In this document: piece after piece, positions 51,835 to 61,100 of the stretch
How positions within the stretch are numbered: position 1 is the stretch's first letter
How the letters are laid out: every line of letters begins with the position of its first letter
Origin: Nitrospirota bacterium
Lineage (GTDB): Bacteria > Nitrospirota > Nitrospiria > Nitrospirales > Nitrospiraceae
Length of the DNA: 64,000 nucleotides
Assembly (NCBI GenBank): GCA_040757595.1
Contig: JBFLWP010000001.1
Coordinates: 124,001-188,000 of the forward strand
Reading direction: 5' to 3'
Program-made: the position numbers and the translations under genes
The notes under the pieces: model-generated
What the model was told of the DNA's origin: nothing
Databases searched by the model: none
Seen by the model: the letters and a program-made list of their open reading frames with translations, nothing else

Positions 51835-51912
51835 ATGTCTGTTGCAGACGAGAAGATGCCCCGGGAGGTTACCTCCTTGGTGGAGCGGACTGCGACCTCA
51901 AGCGTCTTCTGA
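51835..51912 (+). pseudogene. 5' remnant of an Eco57I-like restriction-modification gene
   Basis: ATG with a GGGAGAG ribosome site, followed by SVADEKMPREVTSLVER, the opening of large Eco57I-type restriction/methylase proteins, then a frame change and TGA after 25 codons. The downstream frame has KRLLNEMRDALLSG for a while. The rest is missing. Confidence 0.4.
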
Positions 51913-52011
51913 ATGAAATGCGCGACGCGCTCCTATCGGGCGCTGCCGTACCCGGGCAAGCACTTCCTTTCGAAATCGAACGACGAGCGACGAATATCAA
52001 GCGGCGGGGTT

Positions 52012-52103
52012 TGGTGGAGGGCAGGGGATTTGAACCGCCCTCCGTCGCCGGTTCGGCCCTGAAGCCCTGCCTCACCGGCTCCTACATAAGGGGCCAGCCC
52101 CCT
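52012..52103 (-). pseudogene. Decayed selenocysteine-tRNA-like sequence
   Basis: On the minus strand: CCGGTGAGGC (52078-52069), identical to the D-arm of E. coli selC, then GGGCTTCA giving anticodon UCA (52062-52060), a GTTCAAAT T-loop and TGCCCTCC-A-CCA. The 3' half of the anticodon stem is missing and the 5' acceptor pairs poorly, so it is a relic. No selenoprotein gene is seen. selC is a classic island insertion site. Confidence 0.4.
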
Positions 52104-52181
52104 TGTACGATCCCCGCGAAGGGGGCTCACCCCCTTCGGAACCCCCCGTCGCGGGTTCGACTGGAGATCGCTATGGGAAAA

Positions 52182-52257
52182 TGGTGGAGGGCACGGGAGT
52201 CGAACCCGCGACCCCGACGTTGCGAACGTCGTGCTCTCCCAACTGAGCTAGCCCCCC
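52182..52257 (-). tRNA. tRNA-Ala (anticodon CGC)
   Basis: The 73-nt cloverleaf plus encoded CCA has acceptor GGGGGGC/GCCCTCC with one G-U pair, D-arm AGCTCAGTTGGGAGAGC, anticodon loop TTCGCAA and T-loop TTCGACT. A 15-bp inverted copy of its T-arm (GTCGCGGGTTCGACT) lies on the plus strand at 52148-52162. Confidence 0.95.
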
Positions 52258-52482
52258 ACCTGACTAAGAGAAGAGCCTATGGCCGATGGCTTATGGCAAT
52301 GGCGAAAAACCAACTGCCGAAAAAGAGCTTGCGCAGGCGCCTCACGGTTCGCCGCGGGAATCGCTCCGGCTGGATTGCCGGAGCCTCAAGGCCGCGGAGG
52401 AGACGGGGAGGAGGATCGGCGCCCGCGCAAGCTCAAAGCCGGCCGCATTATACACGACTCGCGCGCAGGACTCCACCGGAAG
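52258..52482. other. Gap between tRNA-Ala and the purN cluster
   Basis: No supported gene. It holds drifting words (ATGGCCGATGGCTTATGGC, 52280-52298). A minus-strand TATAAT (52452-52447) is too far from the tRNA for its own promoter. Confidence 0.4.
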
Positions 52483-52746
52483 TTAGTTCATCGCGTCAGC
52501 CAGCCCCCACTGGGCCAGCGCCCGCTCGTCGAGAATGCGAAGGAAGCGCGGCCGCAGCACCAGGTCGAACACGTCTTCCTTGCCGGGACAGAGCTTGAGG
52601 ATTTCCCCACGGGCATGCTCGATGACGGAGAGCGCCTCTTCGTGGCTCAGCGAGGCGTGCCCGAGCCAGTAGGCGGTCACGTCCGCGACTCGCCGCAGCC
52701 GCGCCATGCGCAGATGTTCTTCCAAGACTTCCAGTTGGTCCGGCAT
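52483..52746 (-). CDS. Small protein downstream of purN, unknown
   Basis: The 87-residue, helical, soluble protein has EVLEEHLRMARLRRVADVTA and SHEEALSVIEHARGEILKLC, then LVLRPRFLRILDERAL. No family recognised. It starts 4 nt after the purN stop, so it is in the same transcript; it may still be unrelated to purine synthesis. Confidence 0.7.
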   Translation of the reverse strand: MPDQLEVLEEHLRMARLRRVADVTAYWLGHASLSHEEALSVIEHARGEILKLCPGKEDVFDLVLRPRFLRILDERALAQWGLADAMN

Positions 52747-52750
52747 GGAA

Positions 52751-53413
52751 TCACATCGGATAGATCAAATGTCCCTTGCTCGAAGCCGACGCGCCGAAGA
52801 CGCGCACCCGCCGCCCCTCCACCTGCAGGCGGCCCTCGGCGAAGAGCTGAATCGCCTTCGGATAGATCCGATGCTCCTGCTCCAGGATGCGCGCGGCCAG
52901 GGTCTCGGCCGTGTCCCCCTCCACCACCGGCACCGCCGCCTGGATGATGATGGGGCCCTCGTCCACCCCCTCCGTCACGAAATGGACGGTACAGCCGGCC
53001 AGCTTCACTCCCCAATCCAGCGCCTTCTTCTGCACCTCCAGGCCGGGAAACGCCGGCAGCAGCGACGGGTGGATGTTCATGATCCGGTTCTCGTAAGCCT
53101 CGATCAAGACGGACGTGACGATCTTCATGTAACCGGCCAGGATCACCAGCTCGACCTCGTATTTTTTCAGCGCCTCCAGGATGGCCCGGTCGTAGGCCTC
53201 GCGGCTGTCCGGCCGGCCGCTGTAGGGCTTGGGGTCGAGAAACATCGCCTCCAGCCCGTGCCGGCGCGCCCGCTCCAGCGCCGCGGCGTCCTGCTTGTTG
53301 CTGAGCACCAGAACGATCCGTGCGTCGAGGCTCCCGGCCTCGATCGCCTCGATGATGGCCTGCAGGTTGGACCCCCGGCCAGAGGCCAGCACGGCCAGGC
53401 GCAGCTTAGACAT
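52751..53413 (-). CDS. purN: Phosphoribosylglycinamide formyltransferase
   Basis: The 220-residue formyl-THF enzyme makes FGAR from GAR in purine synthesis. It has [20 protein letters not shown] (phosphate loop), [32 protein letters not shown] with the catalytic His, and [19 protein letters not shown] with the catalytic Asp. It overlaps the purM end by 8 nt. Confidence 0.96.
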   Translation of the reverse strand: MSKLRLAVLASGRGSNLQAIIEAIEAGSLDARIVLVLSNKQDAAALERARRHGLEAMFLDPKPYSGRPDSREAYDRAILEALKKYEVELVILAGYMKIVTSVLIEAYENRIMNIHPSLLPAFPGLEVQKKALDWGVKLAGCTVHFVTEGVDEGPIIIQAAVPVVEGDTAETLAARILEQEHRIYPKAIQLFAEGRLQVEGRRVRVFGASASSKGHLIYPM

Positions 53414-54440
53414 AGGCCACCCGCTTCTCTCCGCCGGCCCCGGCGGTGATCTCGCCGATCCGGAACCCGCGGTCGCCCAGCGCGGCGGCCCGCGCGAGCA
53501 GGGCCTCGGCCTGTTCCGGCGCCACGATCAGCACGAGCCCGATGCCCATGTTGAAGACCCGGTACAGCTCCTCGTCCTCGACGCGGCCGAGCTTCTTGAG
53601 CAGGGCGAAGATCGGCGGGACCGGCCAACTCCCCCGGCGCAGCGTCGCCACGCAGCCGGCCGGCAGGACCCGCGGAACGTTCTCGGTCAGGCCGCCTCCG
53701 GTGATGTGGGCGATCCCCTTGATCCGGAACTCCGCCGCCAACGCCAGGATCTGTTTCGCATAGATGCGGGTCGGCGTCAGCAGCACCTCGCCCAGGGGCC
53801 GGTCCAACTCGGACGGCCTGCTCTGGACCGTGAGCCCTCCGTCCTCCAGCAGGACGCGGCGCGCCAGCGAGTAGCCGTTGCTGTGCAGGCCGGTCGAGGC
53901 CAGGCCGACCACCGCGTCACCCGGCTTGATGTCCCGCCCGTCCACGATCCTCGGCCGGTCCACGACCCCCACGGCAAAGCCGGCCAGGTCGTACTCCCCT
54001 TCCGCGTAGAACGACGGCATCTCGGCCGTCTCGCCCCCGATCAGGGCGCAGCCGGCCTGCCGGCAGCCTTCCGTGATCCCCCGGACGATGGCTTCGGCCC
54101 TGCCCACGGCCAGCTTGCCGGTCGCCAGATAATCGAGGAAGAACAGGGGCTCGGCCCCGCAGACCGCCACGTCGTTCACGCACATGGCCACCAGATCGAT
54201 CCCGATCGTGTCGTGCCGGTCCATCAAGAAAGCGATCTTCAACTTGGTCCCGACCCCGTCGGTTCCGGAGACGAGCACCGGCTCCTTGTACCGGTCGGCC
54301 TGGAAGCGGAAGAGACCGCCGAAGCCGCCCAGGTCGGTCAGCACCTCGGGGCGGAAGGTCGAACGGACGAGGGGCGTGATCCGGCGGACGAATTCGTTGC
54401 CCGCGTCAATGTCCACCCCTGCCTGTCTGTAGGTCGTCAT
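53406..54440 (-). CDS. purM: Phosphoribosylformylglycinamidine cyclo-ligase
   Basis: The 344-residue AIR synthase has [40 protein letters not shown] with the ATP-grip motif, [40 protein letters not shown] and [15 protein letters not shown]. It closes the imidazole ring of AIR. Standard length. purM-purN order is common. Confidence 0.97.
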   Translation of the reverse strand: MTTYRQAGVDIDAGNEFVRRITPLVRSTFRPEVLTDLGGFGGLFRFQADRYKEPVLVSGTDGVGTKLKIAFLMDRHDTIGIDLVAMCVNDVAVCGAEPLFFLDYLATGKLAVGRAEAIVRGITEGCRQAGCALIGGETAEMPSFYAEGEYDLAGFAVGVVDRPRIVDGRDIKPGDAVVGLASTGLHSNGYSLARRVLLEDGGLTVQSRPSELDRPLGEVLLTPTRIYAKQILALAAEFRIKGIAHITGGGLTENVPRVLPAGCVATLRRGSWPVPPIFALLKKLGRVEDEELYRVFNMGIGLVLIVAPEQAEALLARAAALGDRGFRIGEITAGAGGEKRVAYV

Positions 54441-54441
54441 C

Positions 54442-54490
54442 TTGCTGAGTTTTGAGTTATGAAATTATGAGTGTTGAGTTGAAAGAACCG
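54442..54490. repeat. Drifting AT-richer repeat (TTTTGAGTTATGA...)
   Basis: GAGTTTTGAGTTATGAAATTATGAGTGTTGAGTTG repeats a 7-10-nt word upstream of purM. Base use is far more AT-rich than the genes. I see no gene. Same style as 57372-57404. Confidence 0.55.
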
Positions 54491-54560
54491 AAGGCTCAAC
54501 ACCAAAGACTCTCGACTCCCAGTCGGAGGAGTCGGATCATACCGGAGGCGTGCGGATCGG

Positions 54561-55850
54561 TCAACGAGTCAGTTCCACCAACGTTTCCAGATGGGCCGTC
54601 TGGGGGACCAGGTCGAACGCTTGGAGGCGGGCGATCCGGTAGCCGGAACCGCAGAGCTTGCCGAGGTCGCGGGCGAGGGTGGCGGGATCGCAGGAGAGGT
54701 ACAGAAGCCGTTCGGCCGCGATCCGCGTCAACCCCTGGAGGCAGTCCGGACTCAGACCGGTTCGCGGCGGGTCCACGAGGATCACGTCGTAGTCCCCTGG
54801 CTGCACGGTCTCCAACATCGCCTCGGCGCGAAGCGGCCGGAAGCGGGTCCGGCCGACGTGGTTGGCCTTGGCCGCATGCCGCGCGTCGGCCAGGGCAAAG
54901 GGATTGGCCTCCACGAGCGTGACCAGCGCGCCACGGCGCGCAATGGGCAACCCCAGCGTCCCGATGCCGGCATAGAGATCCAGAACCCGAAGGCCCGCCT
55001 CCGGTTCGATCCAATCCCCCGCCGTGCGCGACAGGGTCTCGTTCAAGGGCCAATTCGCTTGCGCGAACGACCGGTCGCTAATCCGGAAGATCAGCCCGTC
55101 CAGCCGATCGGCGAGCCAATCCTGCCCGTCCGTCCACCGCCTCCGGTCCCGGGCCAACACCACCTGCCCGACCACGTCGGGCAAGTCGCGGAACAGCCCG
55201 AAGAGCCGCTGCGCCTGATCCCGGCCGGCCGGGCCGGCCCGATGGATCAAGAGAACGGAGCCGAAGGCCACGGACCGCCTGATCTCCAACGACTCGATCC
55301 GCATGGGGAGCCGGCCCTGTCCGCCGAGCCGCTCCTCGACGGCCGCCGCCGTCTTGCGCACGGCCTCCGGCGCCAGCAGACAGCCGGATGCCGCGACCGG
55401 CTCGTTCGTCCCCTCCTTGTGAAACCCGAGTGCAAACCGCTGGTTTGGGCGGAAGACGACGAACCGGACCGTGCCGCGATAGCCGTACGGATCGGGCGAA
55501 GGCACGACCGGAGGGATCTCCCCGACCTCCAGCTTGCCCACGCGCGACAGGGTCTCCCGCAGGATGGCGGCCTTCTGGGCAAGTTGCGCCCCGTAGCCCA
55601 GGTGCTGCAACTGGCAGCCGCCGCAGGTCTCGTACACCGGGCAGGGAGGGCTCACCCGATCCGGCGAGGCTTCCAGCACCTCCCGGACCGCGGCCTCCTG
55701 GAACCCCTTGTGCCGGGCCCCGCCGACGACCGACACCCGCTCGCCGGGAATCGCGCCGCGGACGAACACCACCTGCCCGTCCACGTGGGCCAGCCCCCGC
55801 CCGCCCTGCACGAGCTTCTCAACGGTGACGATCTGTGATTGACCAGGCAT
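54561..55850 (-). CDS. rlmD: 23S rRNA (uracil-C5)-methyltransferase RlmD/RumA type
   Basis: The 429-residue SAM enzyme has a TRAM domain (VTVEKLVQGGRGLAHVDGQV), the [4Fe-4S] cysteines (CPVYETCGGCQLQHL), a SAM-binding VLDLYAGIGTLGLPIARRGA (about 291-310), VDPPRTGLSPDCL and the catalytic Cys in LLYLSCDPATLARDL. It methylates a 23S rRNA uridine; the exact site and RlmD versus RlmCD cannot be fixed from sequence. Start ATG 55850. Confidence 0.9.
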   Translation of the reverse strand: MPGQSQIVTVEKLVQGGRGLAHVDGQVVFVRGAIPGERVSVVGGARHKGFQEAAVREVLEASPDRVSPPCPVYETCGGCQLQHLGYGAQLAQKAAILRETLSRVGKLEVGEIPPVVPSPDPYGYRGTVRFVVFRPNQRFALGFHKEGTNEPVAASGCLLAPEAVRKTAAAVEERLGGQGRLPMRIESLEIRRSVAFGSVLLIHRAGPAGRDQAQRLFGLFRDLPDVVGQVVLARDRRRWTDGQDWLADRLDGLIFRISDRSFAQANWPLNETLSRTAGDWIEPEAGLRVLDLYAGIGTLGLPIARRGALVTLVEANPFALADARHAAKANHVGRTRFRPLRAEAMLETVQPGDYDVILVDPPRTGLSPDCLQGLTRIAAERLLYLSCDPATLARDLGKLCGSGYRIARLQAFDLVPQTAHLETLVELTR

Positions 55851-55976
55851 AGGCAGCTACCGACTCAACACCGCCTAACGGACCGTTAGCAGAGTCGCAC
55901 GGAGACCGTATTCCCGGTTCCCCGTGGGATAAGTGATGAGAAGAGAAGAAAATTGGAGACGATTTCCCGCAGCCTG

Positions 55977-57368
55977 TCAGCTTTCGGGGCGGAGTTCCAC
56001 CCCCAGCAGCTTGATCTTCCGGTGCAGGTGGCTCCGCTCGATCTTGAGGTCCTCGGCCGTCTTGGAGACGTTCCAGTTGTGCTCGCGGAGCTTGCGGGCG
56101 ATGTACTCGCGCTCGAAGGCGTTGCGGGCGTCGCGGAGGGAGCCGTAGGTCTTGGCGGCCACCGCGATCGAGGAGGCCTGCGCCGGGGCCTGGGCGCCCG
56201 GCTTGGACTCCAGGAACACCGAGACGTGCGAGGCGTCGATCACCGGGCCGGTCACCATGATCAGCAGCCGCTCGACCAGGTTGCGCAATTCGCGGATGTT
56301 GCCCGGCCAGTCGTACTGCTGCAGCACGTCCAGCGCGCCCTGCTCGATGTCCTTCACCTTCAGCCCCTGCTCCTCCGCGGCCACGCGGAGGAAGTGCTTC
56401 ACGAGCAGCGGAATGTCCTCCTTGCGCTCCCGCAGGGGCGGCACCTCGATCGGCAGCACGTTCAGCCGGTAATAGAGGTCCTCGCGGAAGGTCCCCTTCT
56501 CGATCTCCTTGGGGAGATCCTTGTTCGAAGCCGCGATCACCCGCACGTCCACCTTGATCAGCTTGCTGCCGCCGACGCGGGTGAACTGCTGTTCCTGCAG
56601 CACCCGCAGCACCTTGGCCTGCGTGCTCAGGCTCATGTCGCCGATCTCGTCCAGGAACAGCGTGCCGCCGTCGGCCAGCTCGAACTGCCCGCGCTTCTGG
56701 GTCGTCGCGCCCGTGAACGCCCCCCGTTCGTGGCCGAGCAGCTCGCTCTCGATCAGGGTCTCCGGGATGGCCGCGCAGTTGACCGCGACGAACGGCTTGC
56801 CGGCGCGGGGGCTTTGCAGGTGGATGGCCCGGGCCACCAGCTCCTTGCCGGTCCCGTTCTCGCCGGAGATCAGCACGCGCCCGTTCGTGGGGCCCGCCGT
56901 GGCGATGAGCTGCCGCATCCGCTGCATGACCGGCGAGGTGCCGACCAGCTCGTAGCGCCGCTCCACCTTGGTCCGCAGCTTGAGGTTCTCCTCCTCCAGC
57001 CGGCGCTGGTCCAGCGCGTGCCGGACCCGCAGGGTCACGTTCTCCAGCGAGAGCGGCTTCTCGATGAAGTCGTAGGCCCCCAGCTTGATCGCCTTGACGG
57101 CGGTCTCGATGGACCCGTGCCCCGACATCATCATGACCTGCAGCCTGGGAGACTGCTCCTTGGCCCGCTTGAGGACCTCCAGCCCGTCCATCTCGGGCAT
57201 CCAGATGTCCAGCAGGACGAGGTCCGGCGGCTCGGTCGCGACGAGCTTGAGGGCATCGGCCCCGCTCTTCGCCGTCGTCACCTGGTAGCCCTCGTCTTCC
57301 AGGATCTTGCTCAGGGAATTCAGGATCCCCGGCTCATCGTCCACGATCAGAATCGACTCCGCCATCAA
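55977..57368 (-). CDS. ntrX: NtrX-like sigma-54 response regulator
   Basis: The 463-residue protein has a receiver (ILIVDDEPGILNSLSKILED; Asp in LVLLDIWMPEMDG, about 54), a sigma-54 AAA+ domain (Walker [28 protein letters not shown]) and a C-terminal Fis HTH (NVSKTAEDLKIERSHLHRKI). It is the cognate regulator of the NtrY-like kinase upstream. NtrYX respond to nitrogen, redox or envelope cues in various groups. A 106-nt gap separates it from ntrY. Confidence 0.9.
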   Translation of the reverse strand: MMAESILIVDDEPGILNSLSKILEDEGYQVTTAKSGADALKLVATEPPDLVLLDIWMPEMDGLEVLKRAKEQSPRLQVMMMSGHGSIETAVKAIKLGAYDFIEKPLSLENVTLRVRHALDQRRLEEENLKLRTKVERRYELVGTSPVMQRMRQLIATAGPTNGRVLISGENGTGKELVARAIHLQSPRAGKPFVAVNCAAIPETLIESELLGHERGAFTGATTQKRGQFELADGGTLFLDEIGDMSLSTQAKVLRVLQEQQFTRVGGSKLIKVDVRVIAASNKDLPKEIEKGTFREDLYYRLNVLPIEVPPLRERKEDIPLLVKHFLRVAAEEQGLKVKDIEQGALDVLQQYDWPGNIRELRNLVERLLIMVTGPVIDASHVSVFLESKPGAQAPAQASSIAVAAKTYGSLRDARNAFEREYIARKLREHNWNVSKTAEDLKIERSHLHRKIKLLGVELRPES

Positions 57369-57371
57369 CCC

Positions 57372-57404
57372 CTCGTGATGTGTGACGCGTGATGCGTGAC
57401 AGGT
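57372..57404. repeat. Drifting repeat (GTGATGTGTGACGCGTGATGCG)
   Basis: The word GTGATGYGTGAC occurs about three times in the ntrY-ntrX gap, same style as elsewhere. Confidence 0.55.
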
Positions 57405-57474
57405 CTACCCTCGGAACCACAGCGTTTTCCCATGTATACCGATCACTCGCCACCCTTCACCTGTCACGATTTCT

Positions 57475-59748
57475 TCAGACAGGCAGCTCGAACGTGAAGA
57501 CCGCTCCCTTGGGCACGTTGTTGGCGGCCCGGATCTGGCCGTCGTGGTCGGTGACGATGCGTTGCACGATCGCCAGACCCAGCCCGGTGCCGGTCCGCTT
57601 CCGTGAAAAATACGGCACGAACAGCTTGTCCTGGTCGTCTTGGTTGATCCCCATCCCTTCGTCCGCCACGCTGACGACCGCCCGGCGCCGCTTCGTGTCG
57701 AACTGGGTCGTGACCCACAGGCGGCCCTTCTGGTTCATGGCCTGGATGGCGTTGTCGAACAGGTTGACGAACACGCGGTTCATCTGCTCCCGGTCCAGGT
57801 TCACCGGGGGCAGCGTCTCATCCAGCGACACCACGAACTCGATGTCGCGGTGGGCCCCGCTGTACAGCGTCACGACCTCGCGGATGACGTCGTGGAGCGA
57901 CTCCCGGGACATCTGGGGGGCCGGCATCCGCGCGAACTTGGAGAACTCGTCCACCATCCGCTTCAGGCCGGTGACCTCGTTGACGATGACCTCGGTGGAT
58001 TCGTCGAAGACCGACTCGAAATCCGCCGCCTTCTCCGCGAACTTCTTGCGCAGGCGCTGGGCCGAGAGTTGGATGGGCGTCAGCGGGTTCTTGATCTCGT
58101 GCGCGATGCGCTGCGCCACCTCCTTCCAGGCCGCCACCTTCTGGGCCTTGATCAGCTCGGTGAGGTCCTCGAACACGAACACGAGGCCGAGGTCCTTCCC
58201 CGCCTCGTCCTTCATGCGCGAGCAGTTGAGCCCGACCGTCAGGAACTTGCCCTTGATCTCCACGGGCCCTTCGAGCGACAGGCTGCCGCGCCCTTCGCCC
58301 AACATGCGGTCGTAGGCGTTCTGAAACAGGTCCAGGCCCAACTCCTTGAACACCTCGTTGACGGGGCGCCCGCGCACCTGGTCCCCCCACACGCCGACGA
58401 TCCGCTCGGCCGAGGGGTTGAAGGTGTTGATCACGCCGCCCCGGTCAATGGACAGGACCCCGGCGGCGATCGTGTCCACCACCGCCTGCGTGTAGGCCCG
58501 CCGGCGGTCCAGCTCGACGTTCGACTGCCGGAGCGAGACGTTGGCCTCCTCCAGCTTCGACTTGCTGGTCCGGAGGTCCTCGGTCATCCGGTTGAAGGAG
58601 TCCACAAGCGTGCCGATCTCGTCCGTGGCCTTGACCGCGATGCGCACGTTCAGGTTCCCCTTCGCAATCGTCTCGGTCGCCTCCGCCAGGCGTTGGATCG
58701 GCACGGTGATGCCGCGGGCCACGTAGAACCCGAACCAAGTCGCGCCGAAGAGGATCATGACCGTGATGATCGAGACGAACAGGTAGGCCCCGGCCTTGAT
58801 CGGGTTCCGCATGGCCTTCACTTCCCGGTACTGGGTGTACTGGCGCGAGATGCCCTCCATCTTCGTCAGCAGCGACTCCGGCACGTAGGCGTCCACGACG
58901 ACCACCCCGTCGGCTCCCCCCTCCCGCTCGCTCGAGGCGATCGGGACCGCCGCCCGGATCAAGCGTCCGGTCTGGGCTTCCTGCGCCGAAGTCAGCTCCT
59001 GGTTGCCGCGCAGCGCCTGCAGGACCAGTTGCCCGATCGGCAGGTCCAGCACGGGCGCCGGCACCTCCGGGTCCACCGCCCTGGCCAGGACCTCCATCTT
59101 GGCGGAATAGACCTCTACGCCGGCCAGGTTGTACTCCGCCCGCTTCCGGCCCATGGCCGACGCCAGCAGCTCCCGCTGCTCGGGGATGAGCAGGTCCTCG
59201 CGGAAGATCTCCCGGCTGATCGCTCTCGCACTGTTCATCGCGAGCGTCGCATGGCCCTCGTGGTGCATCCGGGCCACGTCGTAGGAATCTTTCAGGACCT
59301 GTTCGACCTGCTCGTTGAACCACACGTCCACGGCCTTGTTCACCAGCCCGCTGGCCACGAACGCGAGCAGCACGGTGGGAATCAGGGAGAACCCGATGAA
59401 GGCCGCCACCAGCTTGGCCCGGAATCCGGCGCCGACCAGCCGGTGCCGGCGCTCGAAGTACGCCTTGATCAGATTCCGGGAGAGGAGCAGGGTGAGGACG
59501 ACGAGCCCGATCAGGTCCAGATTGACCAGGAGCAGGACGAAGGCGTAGTTGGGGCTCGGCAGAATCGCTTGCGCGCCGCCGGGCACCGCGTACTGAGCCG
59601 TGTCCTGGGAATAGTAGACCGTCAGCGCCAGGCAGGGGATGAGCAGGAACAGGACGATCCAGACCGGACGCAGATGGTACCGGTGCCGCTCGGCCTCGGT
59701 GGCCGACTCCGCGCGCCGCTGCGTTTCGACCAACTTGGGATCGGGCAT
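57475..59748 (-). CDS. ntrY: NtrY-like membrane histidine kinase
   Basis: The 757-residue kinase has three N-terminal membrane helices (about 30-125), a periplasmic sensor (about 140-320), a fourth helix (YLFVSIITVMILFGATWFGF), HAMP (RLAEATETIAKGNLNVRI), PAS (AYTQAVVDTIAAGVLSID), HisKA (AQRIAHEIKNPLTPIQLSAQ) and HATPase (LFDNAIQAMNQ, DEGMGI, GTGLGL). Start ATG 59748 overlaps the MA peptidase stop as ATGA. Confidence 0.93.
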   Translation of the reverse strand: MPDPKLVETQRRAESATEAERHRYHLRPVWIVLFLLIPCLALTVYYSQDTAQYAVPGGAQAILPSPNYAFVLLLVNLDLIGLVVLTLLLSRNLIKAYFERRHRLVGAGFRAKLVAAFIGFSLIPTVLLAFVASGLVNKAVDVWFNEQVEQVLKDSYDVARMHHEGHATLAMNSARAISREIFREDLLIPEQRELLASAMGRKRAEYNLAGVEVYSAKMEVLARAVDPEVPAPVLDLPIGQLVLQALRGNQELTSAQEAQTGRLIRAAVPIASSEREGGADGVVVVDAYVPESLLTKMEGISRQYTQYREVKAMRNPIKAGAYLFVSIITVMILFGATWFGFYVARGITVPIQRLAEATETIAKGNLNVRIAVKATDEIGTLVDSFNRMTEDLRTSKSKLEEANVSLRQSNVELDRRRAYTQAVVDTIAAGVLSIDRGGVINTFNPSAERIVGVWGDQVRGRPVNEVFKELGLDLFQNAYDRMLGEGRGSLSLEGPVEIKGKFLTVGLNCSRMKDEAGKDLGLVFVFEDLTELIKAQKVAAWKEVAQRIAHEIKNPLTPIQLSAQRLRKKFAEKAADFESVFDESTEVIVNEVTGLKRMVDEFSKFARMPAPQMSRESLHDVIREVVTLYSGAHRDIEFVVSLDETLPPVNLDREQMNRVFVNLFDNAIQAMNQKGRLWVTTQFDTKRRRAVVSVADEGMGINQDDQDKLFVPYFSRKRTGTGLGLAIVQRIVTDHDGQIRAANNVPKGAVFTFELPV

Positions 59749-60974
59749 CACCCTCCCCGTTCTCCCGACTGCCCGTCCGTCCCGTGCGAGGACAGCCACC
59801 TCCGGTCGAAGTCACTGTACCGCTCTCCGAAGGTCATTTCAAATGCCCGAGAAAAATCCGGTTCGCCGGCGAGGGCGGCCAGCAGGTCCTTCACCCGTCC
59901 CATGCCGTAGCGCCGGATCAGCTCGGCCGTGGCGCCGTAGCTCTCCGCGTAGGCGACCCGCGCCGCGTCCGGCGCACGTTCGAGAAAGTTTCCGTGAAGC
60001 AGACGCAGCGGCTCCTTCGCGCCCTCGCCGGACGGCCGGCGCATCCCCCGCGAGGCTTCCCCGCCTTCGCAATGGAGGGCGAGGCCTTCGCTCAGCCAGG
60101 CCGGCGCGCGCCCCCGGCTCAGCCGGTGGACCGCGGCGTGGGCGTACTCGTGGCGGAGGGCCGCGCGGCCGAGCGACGAGGCCCGGCCGGCCTCGTCGGT
60201 CGAGAGGTGCAGGACGCCGTCGAACAGGGCTCCGGCCCAGCCGGGGCTGGCGGTCACGCTTCGGAACTCCCGCTTGGAATAGAGAATCACCGTCACCCGT
60301 TCCGCCGGATAGTAGGACAGGGTCCGTCCGACCGACCGATACACGTCCTCCAGACGGTCCCCGACGGCGGAAGCCACGGCCCGATACCTGGGCCCCGGAT
60401 ACTTGATCACGAAGTGCGCGCTGAAAAGCCGATCCAGCCTGGCGTCGTAGCGGGCCGCGCGCCGGACGGCCGGGAGCCGTTCCTGCACGGCCACGTCGTT
60501 GGGATCCTGATCGAAGGCGACCTCGTAATGGCGCAGGGCGGTCCGCGCCTCCCCGCGCCGCTCGTACACCGCGCCCAGAAGCGCGTGCGCCCTGCCGACC
60601 TGGGGATCGACCCGGAGGGCCCGCTCCAACGCCTCGCGGGCCGGCTCGTCCTGGAACAGCCGGAGCCGGCTCAGGCCGAGCCCCACGAGGGCGCCCGCCT
60701 CGTCGGGCAGCAGCAGGCTGGCCGCCGCGAAGGCTTCGGCCGCACGCCGATAGTCTCCCACCTCGACGAGCCCCCAGCCGGTGATGCCCCAACCCATCCC
60801 GACCTGGCGACGGTCCTCCGCCGACAACGTCCCGGGATTCTCGGCCCGGCCTTCAGCCGGCCCTGCCGGCGGCCAGGCCGCGAGGCCGAAGAGCAGAAGA
60901 GTGGCCGGAAGGCCGGCGACACCGATCGCACGACAGGCTGAATGGACCATCAGAGGATTGCGCCGGCTCGTCAT
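59748..60974 (-). CDS. Exported TPR protein with MA-type gluzincin domain
   Basis: The 408-residue protein has a signal peptide (GVAGLPATLLLFGLAAW), TPR units (ERALRVDPQVGRAHALLGAV, ALRHYEVAFDQDPNDVAVQE) and a peptidase-MA-like gluzincin domain: LRHEYAHAAVHRLSRGRAPA holds the HEYAH zinc site and WLSEGLALHCEGGE holds the glutamate ligand. Located before ntrYX and coupled to ntrY; perhaps it acts on the periplasmic side of that pathway. Start ATG 60974 is the best of two. Confidence 0.8.
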   Translation of the reverse strand: MTSRRNPLMVHSACRAIGVAGLPATLLLFGLAAWPPAGPAEGRAENPGTLSAEDRRQVGMGWGITGWGLVEVGDYRRAAEAFAAASLLLPDEAGALVGLGLSRLRLFQDEPAREALERALRVDPQVGRAHALLGAVYERRGEARTALRHYEVAFDQDPNDVAVQERLPAVRRAARYDARLDRLFSAHFVIKYPGPRYRAVASAVGDRLEDVYRSVGRTLSYYPAERVTVILYSKREFRSVTASPGWAGALFDGVLHLSTDEAGRASSLGRAALRHEYAHAAVHRLSRGRAPAWLSEGLALHCEGGEASRGMRRPSGEGAKEPLRLLHGNFLERAPDAARVAYAESYGATAELIRRYGMGRVKDLLAALAGEPDFSRAFEMTFGERYSDFDRRWLSSHGTDGQSGERGG

Positions 60975-61100
60975 GGCGGACCCGTCCCCCCCGGAGTCAG
61001 CGGACCGATGGGGCAACTGCGTGAGAGACGCGTGCAGGCAGGTCGAGGCGCGGAGAGGCGCAGCGGATCGGCTATCCTGGCTCAAGGCGAGGTCGAGCAC

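Noticed and set aside
52447-52452. Minus-strand TATAAT as promoter of tRNA-Ala
   Set aside because: It lies about 190 nt from the tRNA 5' end, too far for a typical tRNA promoter.
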